From NCBI RefSeq assembly GCF_029961155.1, contig NZ_JASBRH010000030.1, forward strand, positions 1-48,749: a DNA stretch of 48,749 bases, in the 5' to 3' direction. Positions 22,787 to 31,941 of the stretch are shown here, piece after piece (position 1 is the first letter of the stretch; every line of letters begins with the position of its first letter). Made by a program: the position numbers and the translations under genes. Below the pieces are notes generated by a model. The model did no database searches. It saw only the letters and a program-made list of their open reading frames with translations, and was not told where the DNA came from. The DNA comes from Pontibacterium granulatum (GTDB taxonomy: Bacteria; Pseudomonadota; Gammaproteobacteria; Pseudomonadales; Balneatricaceae).

Positions 22787-24436
22787 ATGGATTCCTCCAA
22801 CATTCGATCCTTGGTAATCGAGGACAATGCTGTCCACGCCAGATTGATCTTAAGTCTGCTCGCAAAAGCGGAAGCGGTTTCCTTCGATGTTGTACATGTT
22901 GATACCCTGACGGCCGGGCTGGCGCGCCTGGCACAGGGTGGAATCGACGTTGTCTTGTTGGATCTGGTTTTACCCGATAGTCAGGAGCTGGATACCTTTC
23001 TGCGCCTTCGCAAAGAAGCACCCGATATTCCGGTGGTCATTCTGTCGGGCCTGGAGGACATCAATCTCGCAGCCCGCGCGGTTGAGTCCGGCGCTCAGGC
23101 ATACCTGATTAAGGGGCAGATCAACAGCGCCCAGCTCGAACGATCCATTCGCTATGCCATTGAGCGGACCCGCGCTCAGAGCGGAGAGTGGGACTCGCCC
23201 ATGTTTCGATTGGCACAGCAGCAGTTCCTCAAAGCAGCGCAGATCATGGACCTTGACGACAATTTCCGCCAACGTCTGTTGTTTCCGCAGCGAACCCAGG
23301 TTGTGACCTTCCCCTTCCGTCGGGATAAACATGAGGAGGTGGAAACGGTCTTTGGTTACCGGGTGCAGCATGTTTTGACCATGGGGCCCACCAAGGGAGG
23401 CATTCGCTACCACCAGGAGGTTAACCTGGGTGAGGTTTCGGCACTGGCCATGTGGATGACCTGGAAGTGCGCCCTGATGCAGCTGCCCTTTGGTGGGGCG
23501 AAGGGCGGAGTGCGGGTCGATCCGACCGGCTTTTCACGTAAGGAACTACAGCGCCTGACCCGGCGTTTTACCTCGGAAATTATCGGTATGATCGGGCCCG
23601 ACAAGGATATCCCCGCGCCGGATATGGGCACCGATGAAAACGTGATGGCCTGGATTATGGATACCTACAGTCAGCAGGTGGGGTATTCCGTACCGGCGGT
23701 GGTGACTGGTAAGCCGGTAGTGCTTGGCGGATCTCTCGGCCGCAAAGAAGCCACCGGACGGGGTGTCGTTTATACCATCGAGGATGCGGCTAAGCACATG
23801 GGTATGACGCTGGATCAGTGCACGGCTGTGATTCAGGGCTTTGGTAATGTGGGGAGCAATACCGCCCGATTCCTCGCCGAGGATGGCGTCAAAATCGTAG
23901 CCGTCAGTGATGCCACCACCGGTATCTATAATCCCCGGGGTCTTTCCGTTGGCTCTCTGTTGGAGTACATCCGTGAACACCGTTTCCTGAAGGGTTATCC
24001 CGAAGGGGAGGAGATCAGCAACGCAGAGTTGCTGGAGTTGCCCTGTGACATCCTGGTACCCGCTGCGCTGCAGAATCAGATATCGGCAGAAAATGCGCCA
24101 CGTATCAATTGTAAGTTGCTGGCGGAAGGTGCCAACGGGCCGACGTCACTGGAAGCGGATGAAATTCTTAACAATAAGGGGATTTTTATCGTGCCGGATG
24201 TGCTGGCAAACGCCGGTGGGGTAACGGTTTCCTACTTTGAGTGGGTGCAGGGGACGCAGAACTATATGTGGTCGTTGGATGAGATTAATAGCCGGCTGCA
24301 CAAAATCATGACCACGGCGTTTCATGCCGCGCTTGAACGTTCGCAGCGGGATCATGTGGATATGCGGACCGCAGCATTGATCGAAGGCATCGACCGAATT
24401 ACCCAGGCGAAACTGTTACGGGGCCTTTTCCCCTGA
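22787..24436 (+). CDS. Response-regulator receiver fused to Glu/Leu/Phe/Val dehydrogenase
   Basis: A 549-residue fusion. Residues 5-125 are a receiver domain with the full active-site set: acidic pair E11-D12, phosphoacceptor D59 in DVVLLDLVLPD, S87 in VVILSG and K109 in AYLIKG. Residues about 138-549 form a complete glutamate-type dehydrogenase: K203 in MGPTKGGIRYH, K227 in MTWKCAL, K239 in PFGGAKGGV, catalytic D279 in PAPDMGT, Rossmann loop GFGNVGS at 351-357, and NAGGVTVSYFEWVQ. D375 at the end of the second Rossmann strand favours NAD+ (inference). Such an enzyme would deaminate glutamate, or make it from 2-oxoglutarate and ammonia. Two hybrid kinases ending in HPt domains follow on the same strand. 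I know no characterised protein with this architecture. Confidence 0.92.
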   Translation: MDSSNIRSLVIEDNAVHARLILSLLAKAEAVSFDVVHVDTLTAGLARLAQGGIDVVLLDLVLPDSQELDTFLRLRKEAPDIPVVILSGLEDINLAARAVESGAQAYLIKGQINSAQLERSIRYAIERTRAQSGEWDSPMFRLAQQQFLKAAQIMDLDDNFRQRLLFPQRTQVVTFPFRRDKHEEVETVFGYRVQHVLTMGPTKGGIRYHQEVNLGEVSALAMWMTWKCALMQLPFGGAKGGVRVDPTGFSRKELQRLTRRFTSEIIGMIGPDKDIPAPDMGTDENVMAWIMDTYSQQVGYSVPAVVTGKPVVLGGSLGRKEATGRGVVYTIEDAAKHMGMTLDQCTAVIQGFGNVGSNTARFLAEDGVKIVAVSDATTGIYNPRGLSVGSLLEYIREHRFLKGYPEGEEISNAELLELPCDILVPAALQNQISAENAPRINCKLLAEGANGPTSLEADEILNNKGIFIVPDVLANAGGVTVSYFEWVQGTQNYMWSLDEINSRLHKIMTTAFHAALERSQRDHVDMRTAALIEGIDRITQAKLLRGLFP

Positions 24437-24625
24437 TTTTTTAACCGCCTTACCAGCGACAATCCTGTTGCAAGGCAGTTGGAGCAAATCGTGCAGAGCG
24501 CCCGTATCTATGCCGTTGCAGGGCATTTGTCAGGGAAGGGCTGCGCGGGCGTCTGCTAAACATGTTGAATGTGTTAACAAAGAGCAGGGTGTCTGTGTGC
24601 GTGCACCCTGATTGCGAGAAATCAA

Positions 24626-27600
24626 ATGGGAGTTCGTGGTCGACTACTTTTAGCATTTTTTGCCATTAGTGCTTTTGCAGTGGGGGCTGCAGTGGCTGCA
24701 ATGGTTTCAATGCTGCAGGTTCGCGATAGCCTCTCTCTGATCACCCTCCATAAATTTCCCTCCGCCCTGGCGTCTCAGGAACTGGCACAACAGACGGCAA
24801 GGGTTGTTGCGGCAGCCCCTGCTCTGATCACGGTCAGCACACTCGATCAGTATGACGAAGAATCCAACAAGATCGGGAAAGAAGTTGAAAGGCTAAATGA
24901 GCTGCTCAGTGTCGTAGAACATACGTGGTCTGATACATCTGATTACCGGGCGATTTCAGAAGCGGTCGAAAGACTGACGAGCAATATTGATGCTGTTGAC
25001 GAACTGATTGTCCGACGCCTGCAGATTGCCGACCAAAAGCAAGAGGCGCTGAACAACGCAACCAGGGTTCATCAGAAGATCCAGCAGCTACTGGCACCAT
25101 GGATGACCGTTATGGAGCACGACTTGAAGCAGTGGAATGCAGTGATCAGTAGCACTGATCCATCTGCGCCGGAACAGGCCGATGTGATCGACCAAATGGT
25201 GACATTGTTGCCTTTATACCAGGCCCTCACTACCACTCAACTGGAAGCCTCCAAGGTCAGTGATTCTTTACATCAAATAACGACTACCAGCGATGAGCGT
25301 CAATTAACGATCTTGACGGTGCGAATGGGTACGTCGCTGCGCAAAATTGGTCGGCAACGGGATGCTTTCAGTTCCAAGCTGCAGGAACATCTCTGGCCAG
25401 CTCTTTTGGAGTTGGAGCTCTATGCCACAGGAGTTGATAACATTCCTGATCTGCGTGACCAGGAACTGGAGATCCTGGTTGAAGCCGAAGCGTTGTCGAT
25501 CGAAAACGGCAAACTGTCTCTGACGGTCACGGAAGTTGTGGACAGCTTGGTCGAGAGTGCAAAAAAAGTGGTTGCCAGTGCGGATCAGGATGTCGTTGCT
25601 GTTCAGAACCTAAGTACCGGTATTCTGATTGTCATTGTGGTGCTGAGCCTGATCAGTTCAAGCTTGATTGTATGGCTGTATGTCGGTCGTAACCTGATCG
25701 CCCGTTTAACGGCCTTAAGTAGCCGGATGTTACAGATCGTCGACGGTGACCTTAAGTCGCCGCTTCCGGCAGGCGGTCCTGATGAGATTGGTCGTATGGC
25801 GAACGCGCTTAGCGTGTTTCGTGATTCCGTTGAGGCTCGGGACCAGCTCATGGAGGCGTTGAAGAGCAAGAATGTTGAGCTGCAGGAGGCGTTCGAAGAC
25901 CTGAAACGAACCACGCTGGACCGGGACCGTTCGCTTGAGGAGACGAGCATGCTCCAAACAGTGATGGCCAGCATGGATCAGGGACTGGTAGCTTTCGATC
26001 AAAACTTAAGGCTCCTGATCTGGAACCAGCGATTCCTCGATATTTGTGAATATCCTGAAGAACTGATGGAGCCCGGCCGTCCACTGCAGGATTTTCTGAA
26101 CTACGATGTCCTCCGGCACGAGTTCGGCCCGGGTAACCCGCAAGAACAAATCAGGGTGCGCCTGGAGATGGCAAAACAGGGTGAGCAGCCGCATGAGGAG
26201 AGAACGCGACCCAACGGCACCATCGTGGAGATTCGCTATTCGCCGATTCCCGGCGGCGGCCATGTATCCACCTACACGGACATCACCAGGCGCAAGGAGA
26301 TGGAAGCGGAGATCGTGCACGCATTGCAGCAAGCGGACGCCGCCAACCAGGCGAAGAGCGAATTTCTCGCCAACATGAGCCACGAGATACGTACCCCGAT
26401 GAACGGCATCATCGGTATGTCGGAACTGCTCGGGAACACCAACCTGTCGCCGCAGCAGCGGGAAGACCTGAACATGATCCAGCAGTCGGCCGATACCTTG
26501 CTGCGGTTGCTGAACGACATTTTGGACTTTTCCAAGATCGAAGCCGGCAAGTTGGAGCTGGAGGCGATCGACTTCAATTTGCGGGATACCCTGGACGATA
26601 CCCTGCAGACCCTCGCTTTGCGGGCATCCGAGAAGGGCCTGGAACTGGTCGGCCATATTCCACCGGAGGTTCCCGATGCGTTGGTTGGTGATCCGGGACG
26701 CCTGCGGCAGATAATCGTCAACCTGGTTGGGAACGCCATCAAGTTCACCGAACAGGGGGAAATCCTGGTTGATGTCTGCCAACTGGCGGTGAAAGAAGAG
26801 GAGGTTTCACTCCAGTTTTCCGTCAGTGATACAGGCATTGGTATTCCGGCAGAACAGCAGGGATACATCTTCGAATCGTTCAGTCAGGTCGATAGCTCTA
26901 TCTCACGCCGCTTCGGTGGAACCGGTTTGGGACTAGCCATCTCTTCCCAGTTAGTGGGGATGATGGGGGGCGAGATGTCGCTGGAAAGTACCGTAGGTGA
27001 GGGCACCACTTTTACTTTTTCGCTGACGCTCAGGCGGCAACAGGGTTTGGTCACCATACAGCCGAGAGGGCTGTCTGCATTGCACCAGCTGCCGGTGCTG
27101 ATCGTTGACGATAACAGCACCAATCGGCGCATACTGAAGGAGATGTTGCTCAATTGGGCGATGCAGCCGGACAGCGTGGCCTCCGGTGCCGAGGCGCTGG
27201 ATGCACTTGAACAGGCCCACAAAGCCGGAACGCATTATCACCTGATGTTGCTGGATGCGATGATGCCAGGCATGGATGGTTTTGCAGTGGCGCGGCGCGT
27301 ACGTTCGGATCCCAAGTATGCGGCGATGGCGATCATCATGTTGTCCTCCATAGGACAATCCGAAAAAGCAGCAGACCTCCACGAGAAGGGGATCGCCCGT
27401 TTCCTGACCAAGCCGGTCAAACAATCTAACCTGCTCGATGCCATTCTCAGCGTGGAGGGAGGGGAGACCCAGCCGGAGGCTGTGCCAGAGTCGGAGGAAA
27501 TGATTGTGCAGGACACAGCTGCGTTGCATATTCTTCTTGCCGAAGACGGGCTGATAAACCAGAAGGTAGCAACCAAGTTGTTGGAACAGCGAGGGTACTT

Positions 27601-28351
27601 TGTTGATATAGCCAATAACGGCCAAGAAGCAGTCGAGAGGTACAAACAAAAGCACTTTGATCTGGTGCTGATGGATATACAGATGCCCGAGATGGATGGT
27701 TTTGAAGCGACTAAACATATTCGTAAATTGGAAGCCGCTGGTGCGTCGCACCTTCCGATCATCGCCATGACCGCCAATGCAATGAAGGGTGATCGGGAGC
27801 AATGCCTGAAGGCTGGCATGGATGGTTACATCCCGAAACCGATCCGTTCTGAGCAGCTTTACGAAACCATCGAGCAGGTGCTTAACGCGGCTCCCATAGA
27901 AGAACGCATGCGGGGAGTGGGTGACGTAGCGGGAGCTATCCAGCAAGAGCCTCTAGCGCAAGAAACTCAAACCCAGGAAGTAACTGCGGACACAGCGTCA
28001 GCGTCCCTTGAGGTGTTTGATCCAGATGGCGCCTTGGAGCGGGTTGGTGGTGATATGGAGGTCTTAGAGGATCTGGTCACACTGTTTTACGATGAGTGTC
28101 CTAAATTGATGACCGAGATCCAGACTACGCTGGCTACAGGAGACGCCGTAGCGTTAAGGCGAGCAGCGCATACGTTAAAAGGGAGTGCGGCCGTTTTTGC
28201 GGCGAAACGCACCGTTAACACCGCGCTTCAGCTGGAGCTTATGGCGCGAGACGGGAAGCTTGACACCGCCCCGGAAACATTGGTGACCCTTGAAATGGAG
28301 GTTGAGCGGTTGAAGCAGGCACTGGAATCTCGATTTCCACCCGCTGTCTGA
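24626..28351 (+). CDS. Membrane-bound hybrid histidine kinase (TorS-like sensor, PAS, REC-REC-HPt)
   Basis: A 1241-residue kinase. Membrane helix 1 is at about 5-30, and a 300-residue helical periplasmic sensor like that of TorS runs to helix 2 at about 331-353. HAMP follows (354-407), then a PAS domain (about 440-555). The HisKA histidine is H586 in [15 protein letters not shown]. The ATPase domain (about 690-803) has its N, G1 (DTGIGI) and G2 (GGTGLGL) boxes. Receiver 1 has D877, receiver 2 D1017, and the HPt domain H1182 in AAHTLKGSAA. All phosphotransfer residues are present. It lies 189 bases after the dehydrogenase fusion. From the HisKA domain on it is a close paralogue of the next gene; parts of the HATPase and HPt DNA are identical. 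Confidence 0.93.
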   Translation: MGVRGRLLLAFFAISAFAVGAAVAAMVSMLQVRDSLSLITLHKFPSALASQELAQQTARVVAAAPALITVSTLDQYDEESNKIGKEVERLNELLSVVEHTWSDTSDYRAISEAVERLTSNIDAVDELIVRRLQIADQKQEALNNATRVHQKIQQLLAPWMTVMEHDLKQWNAVISSTDPSAPEQADVIDQMVTLLPLYQALTTTQLEASKVSDSLHQITTTSDERQLTILTVRMGTSLRKIGRQRDAFSSKLQEHLWPALLELELYATGVDNIPDLRDQELEILVEAEALSIENGKLSLTVTEVVDSLVESAKKVVASADQDVVAVQNLSTGILIVIVVLSLISSSLIVWLYVGRNLIARLTALSSRMLQIVDGDLKSPLPAGGPDEIGRMANALSVFRDSVEARDQLMEALKSKNVELQEAFEDLKRTTLDRDRSLEETSMLQTVMASMDQGLVAFDQNLRLLIWNQRFLDICEYPEELMEPGRPLQDFLNYDVLRHEFGPGNPQEQIRVRLEMAKQGEQPHEERTRPNGTIVEIRYSPIPGGGHVSTYTDITRRKEMEAEIVHALQQADAANQAKSEFLANMSHEIRTPMNGIIGMSELLGNTNLSPQQREDLNMIQQSADTLLRLLNDILDFSKIEAGKLELEAIDFNLRDTLDDTLQTLALRASEKGLELVGHIPPEVPDALVGDPGRLRQIIVNLVGNAIKFTEQGEILVDVCQLAVKEEEVSLQFSVSDTGIGIPAEQQGYIFESFSQVDSSISRRFGGTGLGLAISSQLVGMMGGEMSLESTVGEGTTFTFSLTLRRQQGLVTIQPRGLSALHQLPVLIVDDNSTNRRILKEMLLNWAMQPDSVASGAEALDALEQAHKAGTHYHLMLLDAMMPGMDGFAVARRVRSDPKYAAMAIIMLSSIGQSEKAADLHEKGIARFLTKPVKQSNLLDAILSVEGGETQPEAVPESEEMIVQDTAALHILLAEDGLINQKVATKLLEQRGYFVDIANNGQEAVERYKQKHFDLVLMDIQMPEMDGFEATKHIRKLEAAGASHLPIIAMTANAMKGDREQCLKAGMDGYIPKPIRSEQLYETIEQVLNAAPIEERMRGVGDVAGAIQQEPLAQETQTQEVTADTASASLEVFDPDGALERVGGDMEVLEDLVTLFYDECPKLMTEIQTTLATGDAVALRRAAHTLKGSAAVFAAKRTVNTALQLELMARDGKLDTAPETLVTLEMEVERLKQALESRFPPAV

Positions 28352-28404
28352 TACCGCTTAACTGCTGTTTTGATGACGCTCTGGACCACGTTGTTCCAAG
28401 ATGT

Positions 28405-28427
28405 TTTCCCCTGATCAGAAGGGGAAA
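28405..28427 (+). terminator. Hairpin between the two kinase genes
   Basis: TTTCCCCT (28405-28412) pairs with AGGGGAAA (28420-28427) around a 7-base loop. Only a weak T-tract follows (TCAGTTTTAAC), so it is at best a leaky terminator that could lower expression of the second kinase. Confidence 0.4.
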
Positions 28428-28458
28428 TCAGTTTTAACAGAAAGATGGGGATATGCTC

Positions 28459-31400
28459 ATGAAGCAATCACCCTCAAGAGACCCTAACAATACCAGCCAG
28501 GCATTGGCAGAGAGTCAGCGTCGTCTTGCCAATCTGATGGCCAACCTGCCCGGGTTTGCCTATCGATGTCTCAATACCGAAGAGTGGCCGATGGAGTTTA
28601 TCAGCGAAGGCTGTCTAGGCTTGACCGGCTATTCACCTGAGGCGTTGGAAATCGGTGGGACTGTGACCTACGGTGAGCTGATCCATCCGGACGACAGGGA
28701 GCTGCTTTGGGAGCAGATTCAGCAGGCACTAGCAGATCGATATCCCTACCGTGTCGAGTACCGTATCCGAACGCGCGATGGGCAGGAAAAGTGGGTGTGG
28801 GAACAGGGCTGTGGTGTTTATGCTGCCGACGGAGAGCTCCAGGCGCTGGAAGGTTTTATTACCGATATCAGCGAGCAGAAGCAGGCCCAGGCGCAATGGG
28901 ATCTTACGTCCCAAGAGCTGGAAGAGAGCCGTCGTCGCCTTGCCACGCTGATAGCCAACCTACCGGGGGCAGCCTATCGGGTGCGTAACACTCCGGAGTG
29001 GCCTACCGAGTTTGTCAGTGAGGGTTGCCTGGAGCTGACTGGTTACTCACCCCAGGAGCTGGATCACTTTGGCCTCATCGTATACCCGGAAGACCAGGAG
29101 CGTATTTGGGAGACCATCCAGAAGTCGCTACGCGATCATTATCCCTATCAGTTTGAGCACCGAATTCCGACTAAGGACGGTAAAGAGAAGTGGGTGTGGA
29201 CCCAGGGCTGCGGTGTTTATAGCCCGGATGGCGAAGTACTGGCGTTGGAAGGTTTTGTTACTGATATCACCGAGCAGAAACGCCTCCAGGCGCAGAGAGA
29301 CAGTACGACTCGGGAGCTGGCGGAGAGTCAGCGTCGCTTGGCAACGTTAATTGCAAACCTCCCCGGTGTTGTCTACCGGGGGCTTGATATGCCGCAGTCG
29401 TACCTCGAGTTCGTTAGTGGTGGTTGTGAGGAGCTGACGGGATATACGCCGGAGGAGCTTGTCGCCGGTGAGATCGTTGATTTCACTGAATTGATCCATT
29501 CCGAAGACCGGGGTGGGGTGTACGAACAGATTCGGCAGGCATTGGATGAGCGGCGTCCCTATCGCGTGGAATACCGCATCCGTACGCGCACAGGTGAGGA
29601 AAAGTGGGTGTGGGAGCAGGGCTGTGGTGTGTTTGATTTCGATGGAGACATAGTGGCGCAAGAGGGATTTTTAACCGATATCACTGAACAGAAGCAGGCC
29701 CAGGCCCAAGCGCAAGCACTACAGGAGGAGTTGCTCACCATCAATGCCAAGCTCGAGAAACAGTTTGAAGCGCGCACTGCCGAATTAAAGGCCTCCCACG
29801 AGGAGCTGCGAAAAGCCAAAGTTGCTGCTGAACAAGCGTCAAAGGCGAAGAGTGAATTTCTGGCCAATATGAGCCATGAGATTCGTACCCCCATGAACGG
29901 CGTGATCGGTATGTCCGAACTGCTTGGTAATACCATGCTTTCAACTCAGCAACGGGAGTACCTGGGCATGATCCAGCAATCGGCGGACACCTTATTGAGG
30001 TTGTTGAACGATATCCTCGATTTCTCGAAGATCGAAGCCGGTAAGCTGGAGTTGGAGGAGATAGAGTTTAATCTAAGGGATACTCTGGGCGATACCCTAC
30101 AGGCGCTTGCGGTTAGAGCCTCTGAAAAGGGGCTGGAGCTGGTTGGGCATATTCCTCCGGAGGTTCCCGATGCGTTGGTTGGTGATCCGGGACGCCTGCG
30201 GCAGATAATCGTCAACCTGGTTGGGAATGCCATCAAGTTTACCGAGCAAGGGGAAATACTGGTTGAAGTAAGGACGCAAGCGGTCACAGCAGAAGAGGTT
30301 TCGCTGCTGTTTTCCGTCAGTGACACAGGCATTGGCATTCCGCCAGAACAGCAAAAACATATTTTTGATTCCTTCAGTCAGGTTGACAGTTCCATCTCCC
30401 GTCGCTTTGGCGGTACCGGCCTGGGATTGGCCATATCCACCCAACTGGTGGATATGATGGGCGGCGAGATGTCGTTGGACAGTACTGCAGGAGTGGGCAC
30501 AGCCTTTCACTTCACCTTGGTCCTGAAGCGCCAACAGGACGTTTCTGCCGAGCCGCCGAGGGATTTGTCCGCTCTACATGAACTGCCGGTACTGATTGTT
30601 GACGACAATAAGACCAACCGGCACATCCTGGAGGAGATCCTGCTTAATTGGGCCATGAAACCTGATACTGCTGCTTCAGGAGCTGAAGCACTGGATAAAC
30701 TGGAACAGGCCCGGACGGCTGGTAAACCTTATCACCTGATGCTGTTGGATATGATGATGCCCGGCATGGATGGTTTCGAGGTGGCGCGGCAGTTAAGGGC
30801 CGATCCTCGTTTCGCGGAGATGGCAATTATTATGCTGTCCTCCGTCGGGCAGTCTGAAAAAATGGTAAGCCTTCAGGATAGGGGAATCGCCCGTTGCCTG
30901 ACCAAGCCGGTGAAACAGTCCAATCTGTTGGATGTCATTCTTAGTCTGAAGGGATTGATTACCCAGCCAGAGCAGGTGGCGGCCACGGACGCGGTATCCA
31001 CGCCAGGCGCGGCGGCGCTGCATGTTCTGCTCGCCGAAGACGGGCTGATAAACCAGAAGGTTGCTACCAAGTTACTGGAGCAGCGCGGTTATACAGTCGT
31101 TATCGCCAGTAACGGCAAGGAAGCAGTTGAGCGGTATACGAGAGAAAATTTCGATTTGGTATTGATGGATGTACAGATGCCGGAGATGGATGGCTTCCAG
31201 GCCACCCAGCGTATTCGGGAAATGGAAGCCGATAGCGCATCGCACCTGCCGATCATCGCCATGACCGCCAATGCGATGAAGGGCGACCGCGAGCAATGCC
31301 TGAACGCCGGGATGGATGACTATATTCCGAAACCAATCCGTTCCCAGCAATTTTACGACACGATTGAGCAGGTGGTGAAAGCGGCGGCATCTGAAGCAAG

Positions 31401-31875
31401 CCAGCCTGCAACGGGCGCTACCCAGGTGGCTTCACTTCAGAAAACTTCAGTAGAAGAGGCACGCAGTAAAGGGATTGAGAGCAAAGAGACTCAGGCCAAA
31501 GAGAAGGTTGTGGAAACAGTACCTGCTCCCCTTGAGGTGTTTGATCCAGATGGCGCCTTGGAGCAGGTCGCAGGCGATATGGGGGTCTTAGAGGATCTGG
31601 TCACACTGTTTTACGACGAATGCCCTAAATTAATGACCGAGATCCAGACTACGCTGGCTGCAGGAGACGCCGTAGCGTTAAGGCGAGCAGCGCATACGTT
31701 AAAAGGGAGCGCTGCCGTTTTTGCGGCGAAACGCACCGTTAACACCGCGCTCCAGCTGGAGCTTATCGCGCGAGACGGGAAGCTTGAGTCAGCCTCTGAT
31801 ATCTTGGAGACCTTGGAAGCAGACGTCGAGCAGCTCAAACAGGCGCTGCAGTCTCATTTTCCTCCCGCAGACTGA
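28459..31875 (+). CDS. Soluble hybrid histidine kinase with three tandem PAS domains, REC-REC-HPt
   Basis: A 1138-residue cytoplasmic kinase; no membrane segment. Three PAS_3-type repeats start at about residues 22, 156 and 289, each with ANLPG-x-x-YR, a GC-x-x-LTGY-(S/T)P helix and an EKWVW-x-QGCGV strand. A coiled coil (about 415-460) links to HisKA H473, the ATPase domain, receiver 1 (D764), receiver 2 (D904) and HPt (H1079 in AHTLKGSAA). I chose ATG 28459 because GGGG lies 8 bases before it; ATG 28453 is too close. From the HisKA domain on it is paralogous to the preceding kinase. It probably senses a cytoplasmic ligand, redox state or light; no cofactor residue is obvious. It may share the same downstream target. 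Confidence 0.92.
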   Translation: MKQSPSRDPNNTSQALAESQRRLANLMANLPGFAYRCLNTEEWPMEFISEGCLGLTGYSPEALEIGGTVTYGELIHPDDRELLWEQIQQALADRYPYRVEYRIRTRDGQEKWVWEQGCGVYAADGELQALEGFITDISEQKQAQAQWDLTSQELEESRRRLATLIANLPGAAYRVRNTPEWPTEFVSEGCLELTGYSPQELDHFGLIVYPEDQERIWETIQKSLRDHYPYQFEHRIPTKDGKEKWVWTQGCGVYSPDGEVLALEGFVTDITEQKRLQAQRDSTTRELAESQRRLATLIANLPGVVYRGLDMPQSYLEFVSGGCEELTGYTPEELVAGEIVDFTELIHSEDRGGVYEQIRQALDERRPYRVEYRIRTRTGEEKWVWEQGCGVFDFDGDIVAQEGFLTDITEQKQAQAQAQALQEELLTINAKLEKQFEARTAELKASHEELRKAKVAAEQASKAKSEFLANMSHEIRTPMNGVIGMSELLGNTMLSTQQREYLGMIQQSADTLLRLLNDILDFSKIEAGKLELEEIEFNLRDTLGDTLQALAVRASEKGLELVGHIPPEVPDALVGDPGRLRQIIVNLVGNAIKFTEQGEILVEVRTQAVTAEEVSLLFSVSDTGIGIPPEQQKHIFDSFSQVDSSISRRFGGTGLGLAISTQLVDMMGGEMSLDSTAGVGTAFHFTLVLKRQQDVSAEPPRDLSALHELPVLIVDDNKTNRHILEEILLNWAMKPDTAASGAEALDKLEQARTAGKPYHLMLLDMMMPGMDGFEVARQLRADPRFAEMAIIMLSSVGQSEKMVSLQDRGIARCLTKPVKQSNLLDVILSLKGLITQPEQVAATDAVSTPGAAALHVLLAEDGLINQKVATKLLEQRGYTVVIASNGKEAVERYTRENFDLVLMDVQMPEMDGFQATQRIREMEADSASHLPIIAMTANAMKGDREQCLNAGMDDYIPKPIRSQQFYDTIEQVVKAAASEASQPATGATQVASLQKTSVEEARSKGIESKETQAKEKVVETVPAPLEVFDPDGALEQVAGDMGVLEDLVTLFYDECPKLMTEIQTTLAAGDAVALRRAAHTLKGSAAVFAAKRTVNTALQLELIARDGKLESASDILETLEADVEQLKQALQSHFPPAD
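28510..29722 (+). repeat. Three in-frame PAS repeats of about 400-414 bp
   Basis: The repeat units start at about 28510, 28924 and 29323 (138 and 133 codons apart). They share the framework ES-x-RRLA-x-L-x-ANLPG at the start and LTDI-(S/T)-EQK at the end. Their DNA has diverged widely at synonymous sites, so this is an old internal duplication, not a recent one. Confidence 0.8.
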
Positions 31876-31941
31876 AACGCCTTGTGCTCCGGTTGATTCA
31901 AAACTCATTTAAACCGGAACCGCGGCGATGTCGGGTAGAAT

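Noticed and set aside
28510-29722. Periodic repeats that could suggest a CRISPR array or tandem repeat locus
   Set aside because: The 400-base period reflects three in-frame PAS domains; no short direct repeats with unique spacers are present.
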